Shown here in pieces: positions 17,470-28,100 of a stretch of 64,000 nucleotides of DNA (its first letter is position 1; each line of letters opens with the position of its first letter). This DNA is from Gemmatimonadota bacterium (GTDB taxonomy: Bacteria > Gemmatimonadota > Gemmatimonadetes > Gemmatimonadales > Gemmatimonadaceae). The notes under the pieces were generated by a model. The model was not told the origin of the DNA. It worked only from the letters and a program-made list of their open reading frames with translations, and did not search any database. The stretch is taken from positions 464,228 to 528,227 of the forward strand of contig PLCA01000003.1 in assembly GCA_003134685.1 (NCBI GenBank), read 5' to 3'. The translations under genes and the position numbers were made by a program.

Positions 17470-17763
17470 ACGACCTCCATGAAACTGTTTGATACGGCTA
17501 CGACGACTCGCGCCAGCATCCCCGTGTCGCGTCTCGACGTGCGGGAAGCCTGGTTGGCCAACACTTCAGCAATCGCGACTACAATAGAGATTGTAGCTGT
17601 CGTGAAGATTACGTTGCCTATTTCCGCCCCGGAAGAGCGTCCGACGGGCGACCGGCGGCTCGCCGCGAATCTGCTCGCGGGCAGGATTCTTCAGTTGCAG
17701 TTCGTCGTTACAAAGCTGAGACACGCCATAAGTCACTAATTCGCCACAGGAATCGTCTATTGG

Positions 17764-17792
17764 TTGACACGTTTCCCGCGCGCCGATAGGTT
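17764..17792 (+). promoter_or_regulatory. Candidate sigma70-like promoter
   Basis: TTGACA (17764-17769), 17-nt spacer, TAGGTT (17787-17792), in a long intergenic region. Confidence 0.45.
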
Positions 17793-17804
17793 GCAATCAA
17801 GAGC

Positions 17805-17936
17805 GTGATCAAGCGCTCAATCAAAATCAACGATCGCAAAATGATCCTCATCGCTCACCGCTTCACGAATAAGATGCTCGGCGCCGCAATGAATTGCGAC
17901 GACGGGACGCGTGGCGCGCGACGGCGACGGGGTTAA
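17805..17936 (+). CDS. Possible 43-aa small basic protein
   Basis: GTG start, VIKRSIKINDRKMILIAHRFTNKMLGAAMNCDDGTRGARRRRG, bracketed by promoter-like sequence and a strong terminator. Confidence 0.3.
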   Translation: MIKRSIKINDRKMILIAHRFTNKMLGAAMNCDDGTRGARRRRG

Positions 17937-17959
17937 CACACCTGATACTTGCCAAGATT

Positions 17960-17996
17960 CGCCCCCGCGTCCTGGATCGATGCGGGGGCGTTTTCA
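17960..17996 (+). terminator. Rho-independent terminator
   Basis: CGCCCCCGC-N13-GCGGGGGCG-TTTTCATT. Confidence 0.85.
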
Positions 17997-18062
17997 TTAT
18001 TGATCATCGGTGAGCGTGAGTCTGACGACCGTCAGAAACGCGCCGCCCTGAATGGAGGATAG

Positions 18063-18872
18063 ATGAGGAAGTATTACCTGCTGGTGAGCGACTTCGATCA
18101 GACCCTGAGCTTCAACGATTCCGGGCTCGTCCTGGCCGAGATGCTCGGCATTCCTGATTTTCAGGAGAAAGTCGCCAACCTATCGCGCCTCAACCTGGTG
18201 CAGTCTGGCGCGGAGCTCACGTATCTCCTGCGGCACGATCCGGATTTTCGCCGCGTGCGGGAGGACGACCTCGTCGAGGTGGGCCGTCAGATCCGGCTCA
18301 AGCGCAACATCGCGCTGCTCGCCGAGTTTCTGAAGGACGGGATCGAGGGCTTCAGGTTCGATTTCTATGTCGTGTCGGCTGCTCCGTGGCTGGTCGTCCA
18401 CTCGGCGCTCCAGGGGCTCGTGCCCCCGGATCACATCATCGGCGCGCACTTCGGCTTCAGCGCCGAAACCGGTGAGGTGGAATCGATCATTCAGGTTCCC
18501 GCGGGTTACGGCAAGGTCGCCGCGGTCGATTCGCTGCGGGTGCGCCTCGGCGTTCCCAGCGATCGCGTCGTGTACGTCGGCGACGGAAGCTCCGACATTC
18601 ACGTGATGCTTCACGTCAATCGCGGCGATGGCCTGACGATCGCGGCGTCTGAAGCGCGGCACATCGCGCAGATCGCGCGGCGCACCGTGATCAGTGATGA
18701 CGCCCTCAGCGTCCTGATTCCGATCCTGGAAGAGATCTGCGGTTACGACCAGTCCCAGATCCGACTGGTGTTCGAGGAGCAGGGGCTGCTGATTCAGGAG
18801 TGGGACCGGGTGCGGACGGACTGGCTCACGATTCGTGATGGGTCGGGAATGACCGTGGAGCCCGCTGCGTAA
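18063..18872 (+). CDS. HAD superfamily (type IB, phosphoserine-phosphatase-like) phosphatase
   Basis: SDFDQTLSF motif [10 protein letters not shown] motif IV. Confidence 0.85.
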   Translation: MRKYYLLVSDFDQTLSFNDSGLVLAEMLGIPDFQEKVANLSRLNLVQSGAELTYLLRHDPDFRRVREDDLVEVGRQIRLKRNIALLAEFLKDGIEGFRFDFYVVSAAPWLVVHSALQGLVPPDHIIGAHFGFSAETGEVESIIQVPAGYGKVAAVDSLRVRLGVPSDRVVYVGDGSSDIHVMLHVNRGDGLTIAASEARHIAQIARRTVISDDALSVLIPILEEICGYDQSQIRLVFEEQGLLIQEWDRVRTDWLTIRDGSGMTVEPAA

Positions 18873-18877
18873 GACTG

Positions 18878-19074
18878 AACTGCAACTGAACGAGAGGGGA
18901 GCTGGAAGCTTGTATGCTTATGGCTATCAAGCTTCCAACGTCGGGACGTTACGAGGTGGCGCGAAGGTACGAGCAGTTGCTTTTGCCCCGGCCGCGCCGG
19001 TAACGTCGCGGCGTCGTGCTGCTTATAGCTTTCAGCTTCAAAGCTTCCAGCTTCCCTCTCGTTCAGTTGCAGTT
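18878..19074. repeat. ~197-bp palindromic element with 34-bp terminal arms (1 mismatch)
   Basis: AACTGCAACTGAACGAGAGGGGAGCTGGAAGCTT (18878-18911) vs reverse complement of AAGCTTCCAGCTTCCCTCTCGTTCAGTTGCAGTT (19041-19074). Confidence 0.92.
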
Positions 19075-19099
19075 TGCCGTTTCCTCGACCTCCTCTACG

Positions 19100-19348
19100 A
19101 TGATCCAGTATCTAGGCTACTTCGCCGGCACTCTCACTGTCGTGTCGTTCGTCCCGCAGGTCATCAGAACCTGGAAGACTCACCACACTCGCGATCTCTC
19201 ATTCGGGATGTTCGCCCTGCTCGTTACGGCGAGCTCGCTCTGGATCGTCTACGGGATCGTGATCAAGGATTGGCCGGTGATCCTCACCAATACCGGAATG
19301 GTGTTGTTGACCGGCTCGATTGGAGTCGCCAAGCATCGATTTGGATGA
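19100..19348 (+). CDS. SemiSWEET-type sugar transporter (MtN3/PQ-loop)
   Basis: 82 aa; MIQYLGYFAGTLTVVSFVPQVIRTWKTHHTRDLSFGMFALLVTASSLWIVYGI. Confidence 0.9.
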   Translation: MIQYLGYFAGTLTVVSFVPQVIRTWKTHHTRDLSFGMFALLVTASSLWIVYGIVIKDWPVILTNTGMVLLTGSIGVAKHRFG

Positions 19349-19465
19349 TGCGAAGGCAGGTTCTTCTCAGATGGAGTGATCCGCTCACGTAAGGCGCGTA
19401 TTGAGGCGTAAGCTGCAGGATCTTAGATTGAAGGTCCCTGCCACTCACCTCGAAGGTCCGCCGTC

Positions 19466-22159
19466 ATGTTTGATACTCTGAGCCTTTCGCATATCCTGAT
19501 GGTTTTGGTGATCGTTCTGCTTTTCTTCGGTGCTAAACGGATCCCCGAGATCGCAGGCTCCATGGGCAAGGGCATCCGCGAGGAGCAGCGCAGAGCCGAA
19601 GCGGCTCCTTTGATGCGACCGCTGAACATCACAGATTCATCACATTGGGCAGCTTACGGTAATCTTGCGACGTTGAGAAAAGCCGCGGCATTTCTCGCGC
19701 TCACGATTGTGGCGCACCAGCCGCTCGCGGCGCAGGCAAACGCGAAATCGGCTGCCCTCTCACGGGGTGGACTCCTGGCGCAGCAGGCCGCCTACACCTT
19801 CCTGGGCAATTCACGGGGATACGACCGCGTTCCCGGCGGCATCTTGATACGCGCCGATCACGGCGCGGTGCTAATCGAAGCAATAGCGGGAATTGGGGCG
19901 CGAATTCGCGTGCGCTTTTCGGATGGAACTCCCTCGTTCCCGACGCCGCACTCTCTGGCGACTGGCGACACCGCGCCGAGACTGGGTAATGCTGTCGTTC
20001 ATGAGGCGGGTGATACCGTCCTCGTTTACGCTGAGGGATTGGTCGTGCGCGTAGCGCGGCATCCAGTCCGCCTGAGTGTCACCGACAGTGTAGGACATGA
20101 GCTTCTCGCCGAGTCTTTCGGCGCCGGGGTGTGGCAGGGGAGGCTCGCTCACGTTCTCCGCGATCTGCCAGCCACTCGTTACTACGGACTCGGCGAGCAG
20201 CCGATGCCATTGCTTCGCAACGGCTCCGTGTTTCCGCTCTGGAACACCGATCGCTTTGGCTACCGTCCCGGCGACATGCCGATCTACTCCTCGATTCCGT
20301 TCTATCTCGGAGTTCGTGATGGCATTGCGCACGGCATTCTGTACGACAATCCGTTCCGGGCGGAATTCGATTTTTCCGCCAGAATGCGATCCGCGCTCTC
20401 CTACATGTCCGAAGGCGGGATCGATGGCGGAGAGCTTCGATATTACGTGATTCCCGGGCCGGGACTCGACAGCACGCTCGCGCGCTACACGCGACTCACC
20501 GGCAGGACGCAGCTGCCGCCTCGCTGGTCGTTGGGGTATCACCAGAGCCGGTACAGCTATTTCCCCGACACGACCGTCGAGAATCTCGCGCGCGAATTCC
20601 GCCGGCGTGACATTCCCGCTGATGTGATTCATCTCGACATCCACTACATGAATGGATATCGGAATTTTACTTTCGACCCGGAGCGTTTCCCCCAGCCGAA
20701 GCGCTTGCTCGACACGCTCGCGGCGGAAGGATTCAAGGTGGTGACGATCGTCGATCCTGGTCTCAAGGTCGACAGCAGTTGGTCGGTCTATCGTGACGGC
20801 CTAACGCGAGGCGCGTACATCACGCTTCCTGATGGATCTCCGTACGTAGGTGTCGTCTGGCCAGGCCGAAGCGTCTTTCCCGATTTCTCCCGAGCCTCGG
20901 TGCGCGACTGGTGGGGCGCACAACACCAGGCGCTCGTCGACGTCGGCGTCCGCGGCGTGTGGGACGACATGAACGAGCCGGCATCCTTTGGTGGTCAGAC
21001 GATTCCCGATATCGTCCAGTTCGAGGGCGACGGGCACCCGGGGACTCATCTCGAGTATCACAATCAGTATGGGACGCTGATGGCGCGTGCGACCTTCGAC
21101 GGATTCCATCGGCTCCGGCCGGAACGCCGCCCCTTCGTCATCACGCGTGCCGCGTACGCCGGCGTGCAACGGTACGCCACCGTTTGGACTGGCGACAACA
21201 ACTCGACCTGGGAACACCTCCGCGTGTCGATCCCCATGATCCTCGGGCTTGGGCTCTCGGGCATTCCGTTCACAGGGAGCGATATCGGCGGCTTTAATGG
21301 GGCACCGGGCGCGGAGCTGTACGCGCGATGGCTGCAATCGGCAGCGCTCATTCCGTTCATGCGCACTCACGCAATGATCGGAACCCCGAGGCGCGAGCCG
21401 TGGAGCTATGGCCCCCAGTACGAGCGCGCGAATCGGGCGACGATCCGGCTGCGCTATCAAATGATGCCCGCGCTCTACACCGCGTATTTCCAGCACACGC
21501 GGCAGGGAAGTCCGGTCGTGAGACCGGTCTTCTGGAACACACTCACCGATTCAGCCGCGCTCGGCACCGACGACGAATTCATACTCGGCGATCACCTGCT
21601 GGTGGCGCCAGTAGTTGATTCGGGCGCAGTGAGTCGAAGCGTCTACCTGCCGGCGGGTCGCTGGTATCGAATGGGAAGCGGAGAGGCCTACGACGGCGGT
21701 CGTTCAGTTACGGTTCAGGCACCAGGTGTCCTCAACGACGGAGGCGACACGACCGGTCTCCGCGGATTACCGGTGTTCGCGCGCGCGGGCGCAGTGATAC
21801 CGTCATCGGCTGTCGTTTCGTACGAGGGTCAGCGTCGACTCGATACCCTGAGCATCGATATCTATCCGGGCACCGCCACGAGCGAGCTGTACGAGGATGC
21901 GGGCGAGGGTTACGCGTATCAGCGCGGAGAGTATCGGCGGACGACGTTTACGACGTCTGGCGCTCCGCTCTTGTCGATGACTTTGGCGCAGACGGGATCT
22001 TACGCGGGCGCCGGCTCATTCAAGCTCACGATTCACGATGTCTCACGCCCTCAGCGAACTTTGGTCGACGGTCGCTCGGTGCAAACCGTGTACGATGGCC
22101 CGCGACGCGAGATCTATCTCGTGATCCCCTCACGCGCGCGACGCCTGCAAATCGAGTAA
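19466..22159 (+). CDS. TatA-like N-terminus fused in frame to GH31 alpha-glucosidase
   Basis: MFDTLSLSHILMVLVIVLLFFGAKRIPEIAGSMGKGIRE is TatA-like; the rest is GH31 (WDDMNEPASF, FTGSDIGGF, YLPAGRWY). A second signal peptide is present at LRKAAAFLALTIVAHQPLAAQ. Confidence 0.85.
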   Translation: MFDTLSLSHILMVLVIVLLFFGAKRIPEIAGSMGKGIREEQRRAEAAPLMRPLNITDSSHWAAYGNLATLRKAAAFLALTIVAHQPLAAQANAKSAALSRGGLLAQQAAYTFLGNSRGYDRVPGGILIRADHGAVLIEAIAGIGARIRVRFSDGTPSFPTPHSLATGDTAPRLGNAVVHEAGDTVLVYAEGLVVRVARHPVRLSVTDSVGHELLAESFGAGVWQGRLAHVLRDLPATRYYGLGEQPMPLLRNGSVFPLWNTDRFGYRPGDMPIYSSIPFYLGVRDGIAHGILYDNPFRAEFDFSARMRSALSYMSEGGIDGGELRYYVIPGPGLDSTLARYTRLTGRTQLPPRWSLGYHQSRYSYFPDTTVENLAREFRRRDIPADVIHLDIHYMNGYRNFTFDPERFPQPKRLLDTLAAEGFKVVTIVDPGLKVDSSWSVYRDGLTRGAYITLPDGSPYVGVVWPGRSVFPDFSRASVRDWWGAQHQALVDVGVRGVWDDMNEPASFGGQTIPDIVQFEGDGHPGTHLEYHNQYGTLMARATFDGFHRLRPERRPFVITRAAYAGVQRYATVWTGDNNSTWEHLRVSIPMILGLGLSGIPFTGSDIGGFNGAPGAELYARWLQSAALIPFMRTHAMIGTPRREPWSYGPQYERANRATIRLRYQMMPALYTAYFQHTRQGSPVVRPVFWNTLTDSAALGTDDEFILGDHLLVAPVVDSGAVSRSVYLPAGRWYRMGSGEAYDGGRSVTVQAPGVLNDGGDTTGLRGLPVFARAGAVIPSSAVVSYEGQRRLDTLSIDIYPGTATSELYEDAGEGYAYQRGEYRRTTFTTSGAPLLSMTLAQTGSYAGAGSFKLTIHDVSRPQRTLVDGRSVQTVYDGPRREIYLVIPSRARRLQIE

Positions 22160-22192
22160 TTAGCGGGGCAGAACAACCCCTCTCCACGACTA

Positions 22193-22198
22193 TATAAT
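22193..22198 (+). promoter_or_regulatory. Consensus -10 hexamer TATAAT 6 nt before an ATG (possible leaderless start)
   Basis: actaTATAATcgtcccATG. Confidence 0.5.
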
Positions 22199-22204
22199 CG
22201 TCCC

Positions 22205-24148
22205 ATGTCGCACCTTATTTTGTGGCGCCGCGGAGCGCTCGTCTCAGCCCTCCCTCTGCTCGCCGCGTGCAGCGGATCTTCCAGTACCGAGCGCTCGGCG
22301 GCCGGCGCGGCCCCGGCGTGGCTGGTCGAGCGGGGCCGCCAGGAAGCCGAGATGGCGGCGCGGTCGAGCGTGCTTCACGACTTCAAGTTCACGGATCAGA
22401 GGCAGGCCAGCGGCATCACGTTCGAGAACCGGGTCGTAGACGACGCGGGCAAAGACTACAAGCTGGTTCACTACGACCACGGAAATGGAGTGTGCGCCGC
22501 GGACATCGATGGCGATGGGCTGCCCGATCTCTATTTCGTCACCCAACTCGGCACCAGCGAGCTCTGGAAGAACCTGGGCAACGGCCGGTTCGTCAATATC
22601 ACCGACCAGGCGGGGCTCGCAATGCCGGACGCGATCGCGGTCGCGTGCTCCTTCGCCGACATCGACAACGACGGCCTTCCCGACCTATTCGTCACGACGG
22701 TGCGCCACGGGAATCGGCTCTTTAAAAACCTCGGCGGTGGGAAGTTTCGCAACATCACCAAAGAGGCAGGAGTGGGATACGTCGGCCACTCCTCCGGCGC
22801 GGTGTTCTTCGACTACGACGGCGACGGCTTGCTCGATCTCTTCGTGACCAATGTGGGTGTGTACACCAGCAACGAGCGGGGGCCGGGCGGGTACTTCGTA
22901 GGTCTGCCCGACGCTTTCATGGGCCACCTCCACCCCGAGCGCGCGGAAACAAGCATTCTCTATCACAATCTGGGCGGCGGCCGGTTCAAGGACGTTACGC
23001 GCGAGGTCGGGCTCGTGGACAAGAGCTGGAGCGGCGACGCGACGGCGCTCGACATCAACCGCGATGGGTTTCCCGACCTCTACATCCTCGACATGCAGGG
23101 AGGGGATCACCTCTGGCTCAATGAAGGCGGTAAACATTTTCGCGACGCGACGGCGAAATATTTTCCGAAGACTCCGTGGGGCTCGATGGGGGTGAAGGTC
23201 TTCGACTTCGATGGGGATGGTCGGCTCGACATCTTCGTCACGAGCATGCACCCGGACATGTGGGTAAGCATCCCCGCCGGCGACTGGGCGGCCGAGGGGC
23301 GCAAGGCGGATTCATCGACGGTGGCTCCCGGGATGATTCCCGGAGGGAAGTCTGGCTTCTTCTTCGGAAACGAGCTGTTCGTGAACCAGGGCGGCGGTCG
23401 ATTCAGGGAGGTGTCGGATTCCGTCGGCGTCGAAACGTATTGGCCCTGGGGGCCCAGCGTGGACGACTTCAACGCAGATGGATGGGACGACATTTTCATC
23501 GCCGCGGGCATGAACTTCCCTTACCGATACGGGATCAACTCCCTGCTTCTCAACGAGGGAGGTCGCCGTTTCTTGCCGAGCGAATTCGTAGTGGGCGTGG
23601 AGCCGCGAACGAACGGCGCAACGGAGCAGGTGTGGTTCACCCTCGATTGCAAGGGAGGGGACGCGTTCAATCCTTTCTGTCGCCCCTGTACCATGCCCGG
23701 GGCGATCGACATAAGGTGCCACGTCGATTCCGCGGGCAAGGTGACGATGATGGGCTCGCTGGGATCGCGCTCCGCGGTCGCACTCGACCTGGACGATGAC
23801 GGTGATCTCGACATCGTGACCAACGAGTTCAACGGGCGTCCGCAGGTTCTCGTCAGCGACCTTGCGCAGCGACACCGCATCCACTTTCTCAAAGTCCGCG
23901 TTCGCGGAACGCGCTCGAATCGGGAGGGGCTCGGTGCGGAGGTTACCGTCGTGTTGCCCGACGGGCGTCGGATTCTGAAGCTCCTCGACGGTAAGTCAGG
24001 GTACCTCTCTCAGAGCGACCTGCCACTTTATTTCGGCCTCGCGGATGCTGACCACGCCGGATCGATCGAGGTCCGCTGGCCGTCGGGTCGACAGCAGACG
24101 GTGGCCGGACCGATCAGGTCAGGGACCATCGAGATCGTCGAGAAGTAG
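22205..24148 (+). CDS. FG-GAP/VCBS repeat and ASPIC/UnbV (CRTAC1-like) lipoprotein
   Basis: Repeated DxDxDGxxD blades ([12 protein letters not shown] etc.); C-terminal ASPIC region GLGAEVTVVLPDGR..GYLSQSDLPLYFGLADADHAGSIEVRWPSG; lipobox LLAAC. Confidence 0.92.
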   Translation: MSHLILWRRGALVSALPLLAACSGSSSTERSAAGAAPAWLVERGRQEAEMAARSSVLHDFKFTDQRQASGITFENRVVDDAGKDYKLVHYDHGNGVCAADIDGDGLPDLYFVTQLGTSELWKNLGNGRFVNITDQAGLAMPDAIAVACSFADIDNDGLPDLFVTTVRHGNRLFKNLGGGKFRNITKEAGVGYVGHSSGAVFFDYDGDGLLDLFVTNVGVYTSNERGPGGYFVGLPDAFMGHLHPERAETSILYHNLGGGRFKDVTREVGLVDKSWSGDATALDINRDGFPDLYILDMQGGDHLWLNEGGKHFRDATAKYFPKTPWGSMGVKVFDFDGDGRLDIFVTSMHPDMWVSIPAGDWAAEGRKADSSTVAPGMIPGGKSGFFFGNELFVNQGGGRFREVSDSVGVETYWPWGPSVDDFNADGWDDIFIAAGMNFPYRYGINSLLLNEGGRRFLPSEFVVGVEPRTNGATEQVWFTLDCKGGDAFNPFCRPCTMPGAIDIRCHVDSAGKVTMMGSLGSRSAVALDLDDDGDLDIVTNEFNGRPQVLVSDLAQRHRIHFLKVRVRGTRSNREGLGAEVTVVLPDGRRILKLLDGKSGYLSQSDLPLYFGLADADHAGSIEVRWPSGRQQTVAGPIRSGTIEIVEK

Positions 24149-24219
24149 GAATTGCAAGGTAGTCTTCGGTTGCAGTCTCACCCGAAGTAGGAGCGCGTCG
24201 AACCCAGTAGATTTACGAG

Positions 24220-25107
24220 ATGCCCCGCATCGTCTCGTTCCTTCCCGCCGCCACTGAGATCACCTACGCGCTCGGCGCGGGCGCAGACCTTGTCGGGCGC
24301 TCGCACGAGTGCGACTACCCGCCTCAGGTGCGCTTGCTTCCGGTCGTGAGCAAACCAGCGCTGCCGCTCGAGGGACTGTCGCAGAGGGAGATTGACCGCG
24401 CCGTCGCCGCGCACCTCGCCACCGGTGAAAGCCTCTATCTGGTCGATGAAGTGCTCCTCGACGAGCTGAGGCCCGACCTCGTGTTCACCCAGGACCTGTG
24501 TCAGGTCTGCGCTCCCTCGGGAAATGAGCTGAGCAGGGCGCTGCGCGACATGTCGCAGCCGCCCCAGGTGCTATCGCTCACGCCTCGCAATCTGGCGGAG
24601 ATCGCGGAGAACATTCTCGCGATTGGCGACGCCACGGGCAGAAACGAAGCGGCGCGGAAGCTTGTCGAAGAGAGTCACGACCGAATCCAGAGAGTCGTAG
24701 CAGCCGTCGGGGAGTCGCCTCCCCGTTGTGTCACGTTCCTCGAGTGGACCGAGCCGCTCTTCTGCGGCGGTCACTGGGTTCCGGAAATGGTCGCGGCAGC
24801 GGGTGGAGAAGACACCCTCGGTCAACCCGGCGCCGATTCGCAGCGAATCACCTGGGACGATGTAGCCGCGTCGGAGCCGGAGATGCTGATCGTGGCGCCG
24901 TGCGGTTACGGCTTGAAGGAGGCGATCGAGGTAGCGAAGCGTCTGCCGCGAATCACCGATGCGGAAGTCTACGCCGTGGATGCGAACGCGTACTTCGCGC
25001 GTCCTGGCCCCCGTGTCGCGGAGGGCGTGGAGCTGCTCGCGCACCTCTTTCATCCCGATCGATTCGAGTGGCCGCACCAACACCGGCCGTGGACGCGCAT
25101 CGGCTGA
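24220..25107 (+). CDS. Cobalamin/iron-type periplasmic-binding-like protein (BtuF family, no obvious signal peptide)
   Basis: MPRIVSFLPAATEITYALGAGADLVGRSHECDYP; FTQDLCQVCAPS. Confidence 0.85.
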   Translation: MPRIVSFLPAATEITYALGAGADLVGRSHECDYPPQVRLLPVVSKPALPLEGLSQREIDRAVAAHLATGESLYLVDEVLLDELRPDLVFTQDLCQVCAPSGNELSRALRDMSQPPQVLSLTPRNLAEIAENILAIGDATGRNEAARKLVEESHDRIQRVVAAVGESPPRCVTFLEWTEPLFCGGHWVPEMVAAAGGEDTLGQPGADSQRITWDDVAASEPEMLIVAPCGYGLKEAIEVAKRLPRITDAEVYAVDANAYFARPGPRVAEGVELLAHLFHPDRFEWPHQHRPWTRIG

Positions 25108-25118
25108 GAAGAACGGCA

Positions 25119-28100
25119 TCATCGAGTCCCTGTTGCCTGTGGCTTCAAAGCTAGCGGGCGAAGGATCTCGAGCTTATCGTCGTTCCGCGCGATGACAATC
25201 AGCCGCTGGCCGTTGGGCCCTCTCAGTTCCTTCATGTGCCTGACCTGACCCTCGATGAAGAGGTTTGCGGCCGCGAGATCGACCGACTCGAAATGGCCCA
25301 TGCCGTTTCCTCGAAGCAAGAGCCCGTAACTCGCATCATAGCGGCCCAGCACCGGCGTGACACCATAGAAGTTTCCTCCAACCAGAAGGTCGGTGAGTCC
25401 ATCCCCATCGAAATCATCGGCGATCACAGCGTAAATCGGAGCGAATTGCGCCTCGACCGGCAGGGGCGTCAGGTTGAACGTCCCGTTTCCGTTGTTGATC
25501 GCTACAGCGCTGGCGAAGTCCTTTGCCTCCAGGACCTTTGCCGACCTGATCTCCGACGCCGGGAAGATGTCTTCGATGCGACTTGCTCCGAAATCCGCGT
25601 ATGACGTGTATTTGCTCCTAAGCTGTGGAAATAATTGCACGAATTCGTCGCGCCCGGCCAGCGGATAGCTCACTCCATTCTTGTAGAAAGTGAGAACCTG
25701 CGCGAGCGTTCCGTTGTGGAAGAAATCGTTGACGTATAGTTGCGCCGGCTCCTTCGGGGTGGCCTTGATGTACGAGTTCAACCCGAGATTGCCGAGTACG
25801 AGATCCTTCCGGCCGTCGCCGTTGAGATCGACCGCGGTAACTGTGTTCCACCAGCCATTCGTCTCCGACAGTCCCGCCTCCGCGGTTCGATCCACGAAGT
25901 GGCCGTTCTCCTGGTGAAAGACCTTAACGGGCATCCATTCTCCGACCACTACCAGATCGAGTTTCCCGTCGTTGTCGTAGTCGATCCACGCCGCCGATGA
26001 CACCATGCCCACCTCGGACAGGCCAGGGGCCTTTTCGAGAGTGACGTCGGTGAAGTGCCCCGTCCCATCGTTTTGCAGCAGGTGACTGTGTGGCGCGACA
26101 CCGTACTTTCGACCCTCCACTCTGCTCCCCAGGAACAGATCCGGATAGCCGTCACCATTGAAGTCACCGACGACGACGCACGAGCCGTTCTCGAAGATTG
26201 GCGGCAGTGCCGTCGTATCGCGGTGGAAGTTGCCCTTGCCGTCGTTGATGTAGAGGCGGGGCCTTAGCGGCTCGTCATTCCCCGAGAACTCGTTGCCGCC
26301 GCTTACGACGAGGAGATCCTGATAGCCGTCGCCATTCGCATCGAAAAACACGGCGTCGACGTCTTCAGCGAGACTGTCCGCGCGCAACGCGGGCTGGTCG
26401 CTGGGGCGGAAGGTCCCATTGCGCTGTTGGATGAACAATTGCCCGGGCTGCCACTTCGCCCCCCCGACATAAATGTCATCCAGGCCATCGCCATTTACGT
26501 CGCCGACAGCGAGAGCCGGACCCTCGGTGGAGAGGAGGTGCGGCATCAACGGCTCGCGGTTCCAATCAAAGAAGGTGTTCTCTTCGTGCTTGAAGTCGAT
26601 CCCGGTTCGCGCCGTCACATCTGCAAACAAGGGATGTGGCGGAGGTCCGGTGTGGTAATCGTATTTTCCTGCCGCATCGGTCTGATTTAGCGTCAGGATG
26701 CGGTCCGCCGCCACATTCGTCAGTACCTGAAAGCGACGGTCGGGCCAGACGACGATCAGAGAATCGGCGCGCGGCGAATTGCCGAGCCCGAAGTGGAGAC
26801 GAGGATCGACGGACGATTCGAACCCCCGGGTGGGCATCTCCTCCAAGAATTGCGTCGTGCCGTGATTCTTGAGCGTCACCTTGGCGCCGATTCCACCGGT
26901 GTTTTTTCCGCTGCCCTTCAGCATAACCTCGAGATAGTGGTTCTTGTTGACCTCGCGCGCGTGGTTTCTATAGATGCTCGCCGGCGCGTTGATGTTGTTC
27001 ACGACCAGATCGAGCGCGCCCGAGTTATTGAGATCGACGTACGCCGCGCCATTGGAGAAGCCCGGCTGCCCGAGTCCCCACGCGTCCGCCATGTTAGTGA
27101 ACGTCAGATTGCCGTTGTTGTGAAACGCAAAGTTGGCGATGGGAATCTGCGGCATCTTCTTGAGGAGAGAGAGGTTCTCCTGCGTGATTCCCCGCGCCAG
27201 TGACGCCTGCACCGCCTCGTTGCCAACGAAGTTGAGGTAATCCATGTCGTTCGGCCGCCGGTAAATGCCGTTCGTGATGAACAGATCCTTGAACCCATCG
27301 TTGTCGAGATCGGCGAACAGAGGCGCCCAGCTCCAGTCGGTCGCATATACGCCGGCGAGATAGCCGATCTCGCTGAACCGCCCGTCACCGCGATTGAGCT
27401 GGAGCGTGTTGCGCGCGTACTGCGGATAGTAGCCGGCCTTCACCCTCATGTTGAAGAGGTTGAAGCCCTCGGCGCCGGCCGAGGTATTCAAGATCTTCTG
27501 CTGCTCGGGAAGCATGTCGACGACCATGAGGTCTGGGCGCCCGTCATTGTTGAAGTCGGCCGCGTCGGCGCCCATCGAGAAACGGCTGGTGTGACCGAGC
27601 ATCTTCGCGATCGACTCCGTAAAGGTTCCGTTGCAGTTGTTGATGTAGACGTAATCGTTTTCCTGAAAATCGTTGCCGACGAAGATGTCCGGGCACCCAT
27701 CGAGATTGAGATCACTGACTACTACGCCGAGACCATAGGCCTCGAGCCCGCCGTAGAGACCAGCCTGCTGACTCACGTCGGTGAAGTGGCCGCCGTCGTT
27801 CCGATACAGACGGTCGCCTGTGCTCGGGATTCGCACGTTCCGCTGCGGCCTCAGGCTAATGCCGCGCTGGGTGTCAGTCGCATGATTGAGCAGGAACATG
27901 TCCAGATCCCCGTCGCCGTCGTAGTCGAAAAAGACCGCTTGCGTCGAATAGCCCGAGAACGAGAGCCCGTACTCCGCCGTTCGGTCGGTGAATGTGCCGT
28001 CACCGTTGTTGATGTAGAGCACGTTGTGTCCGTGCTGGCCCAGATAGTCTACCGCGGACACGTAAATGTCGAGCAACCCGTCCCCATTTACGTCAGCCAT

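Noticed and set aside
16885-17739. 284-aa plus-strand ORF
   Set aside because: Antisense to a secreted protein with a clear signal peptide and RBS; composition is not protein-like.
26815-26830. GATTCGAACCCCCGGG resembling a tRNA 3' half
   Set aside because: Lies inside the VCBS/ASPIC CDS (..[11 protein letters not shown]) and no cloverleaf can be drawn.
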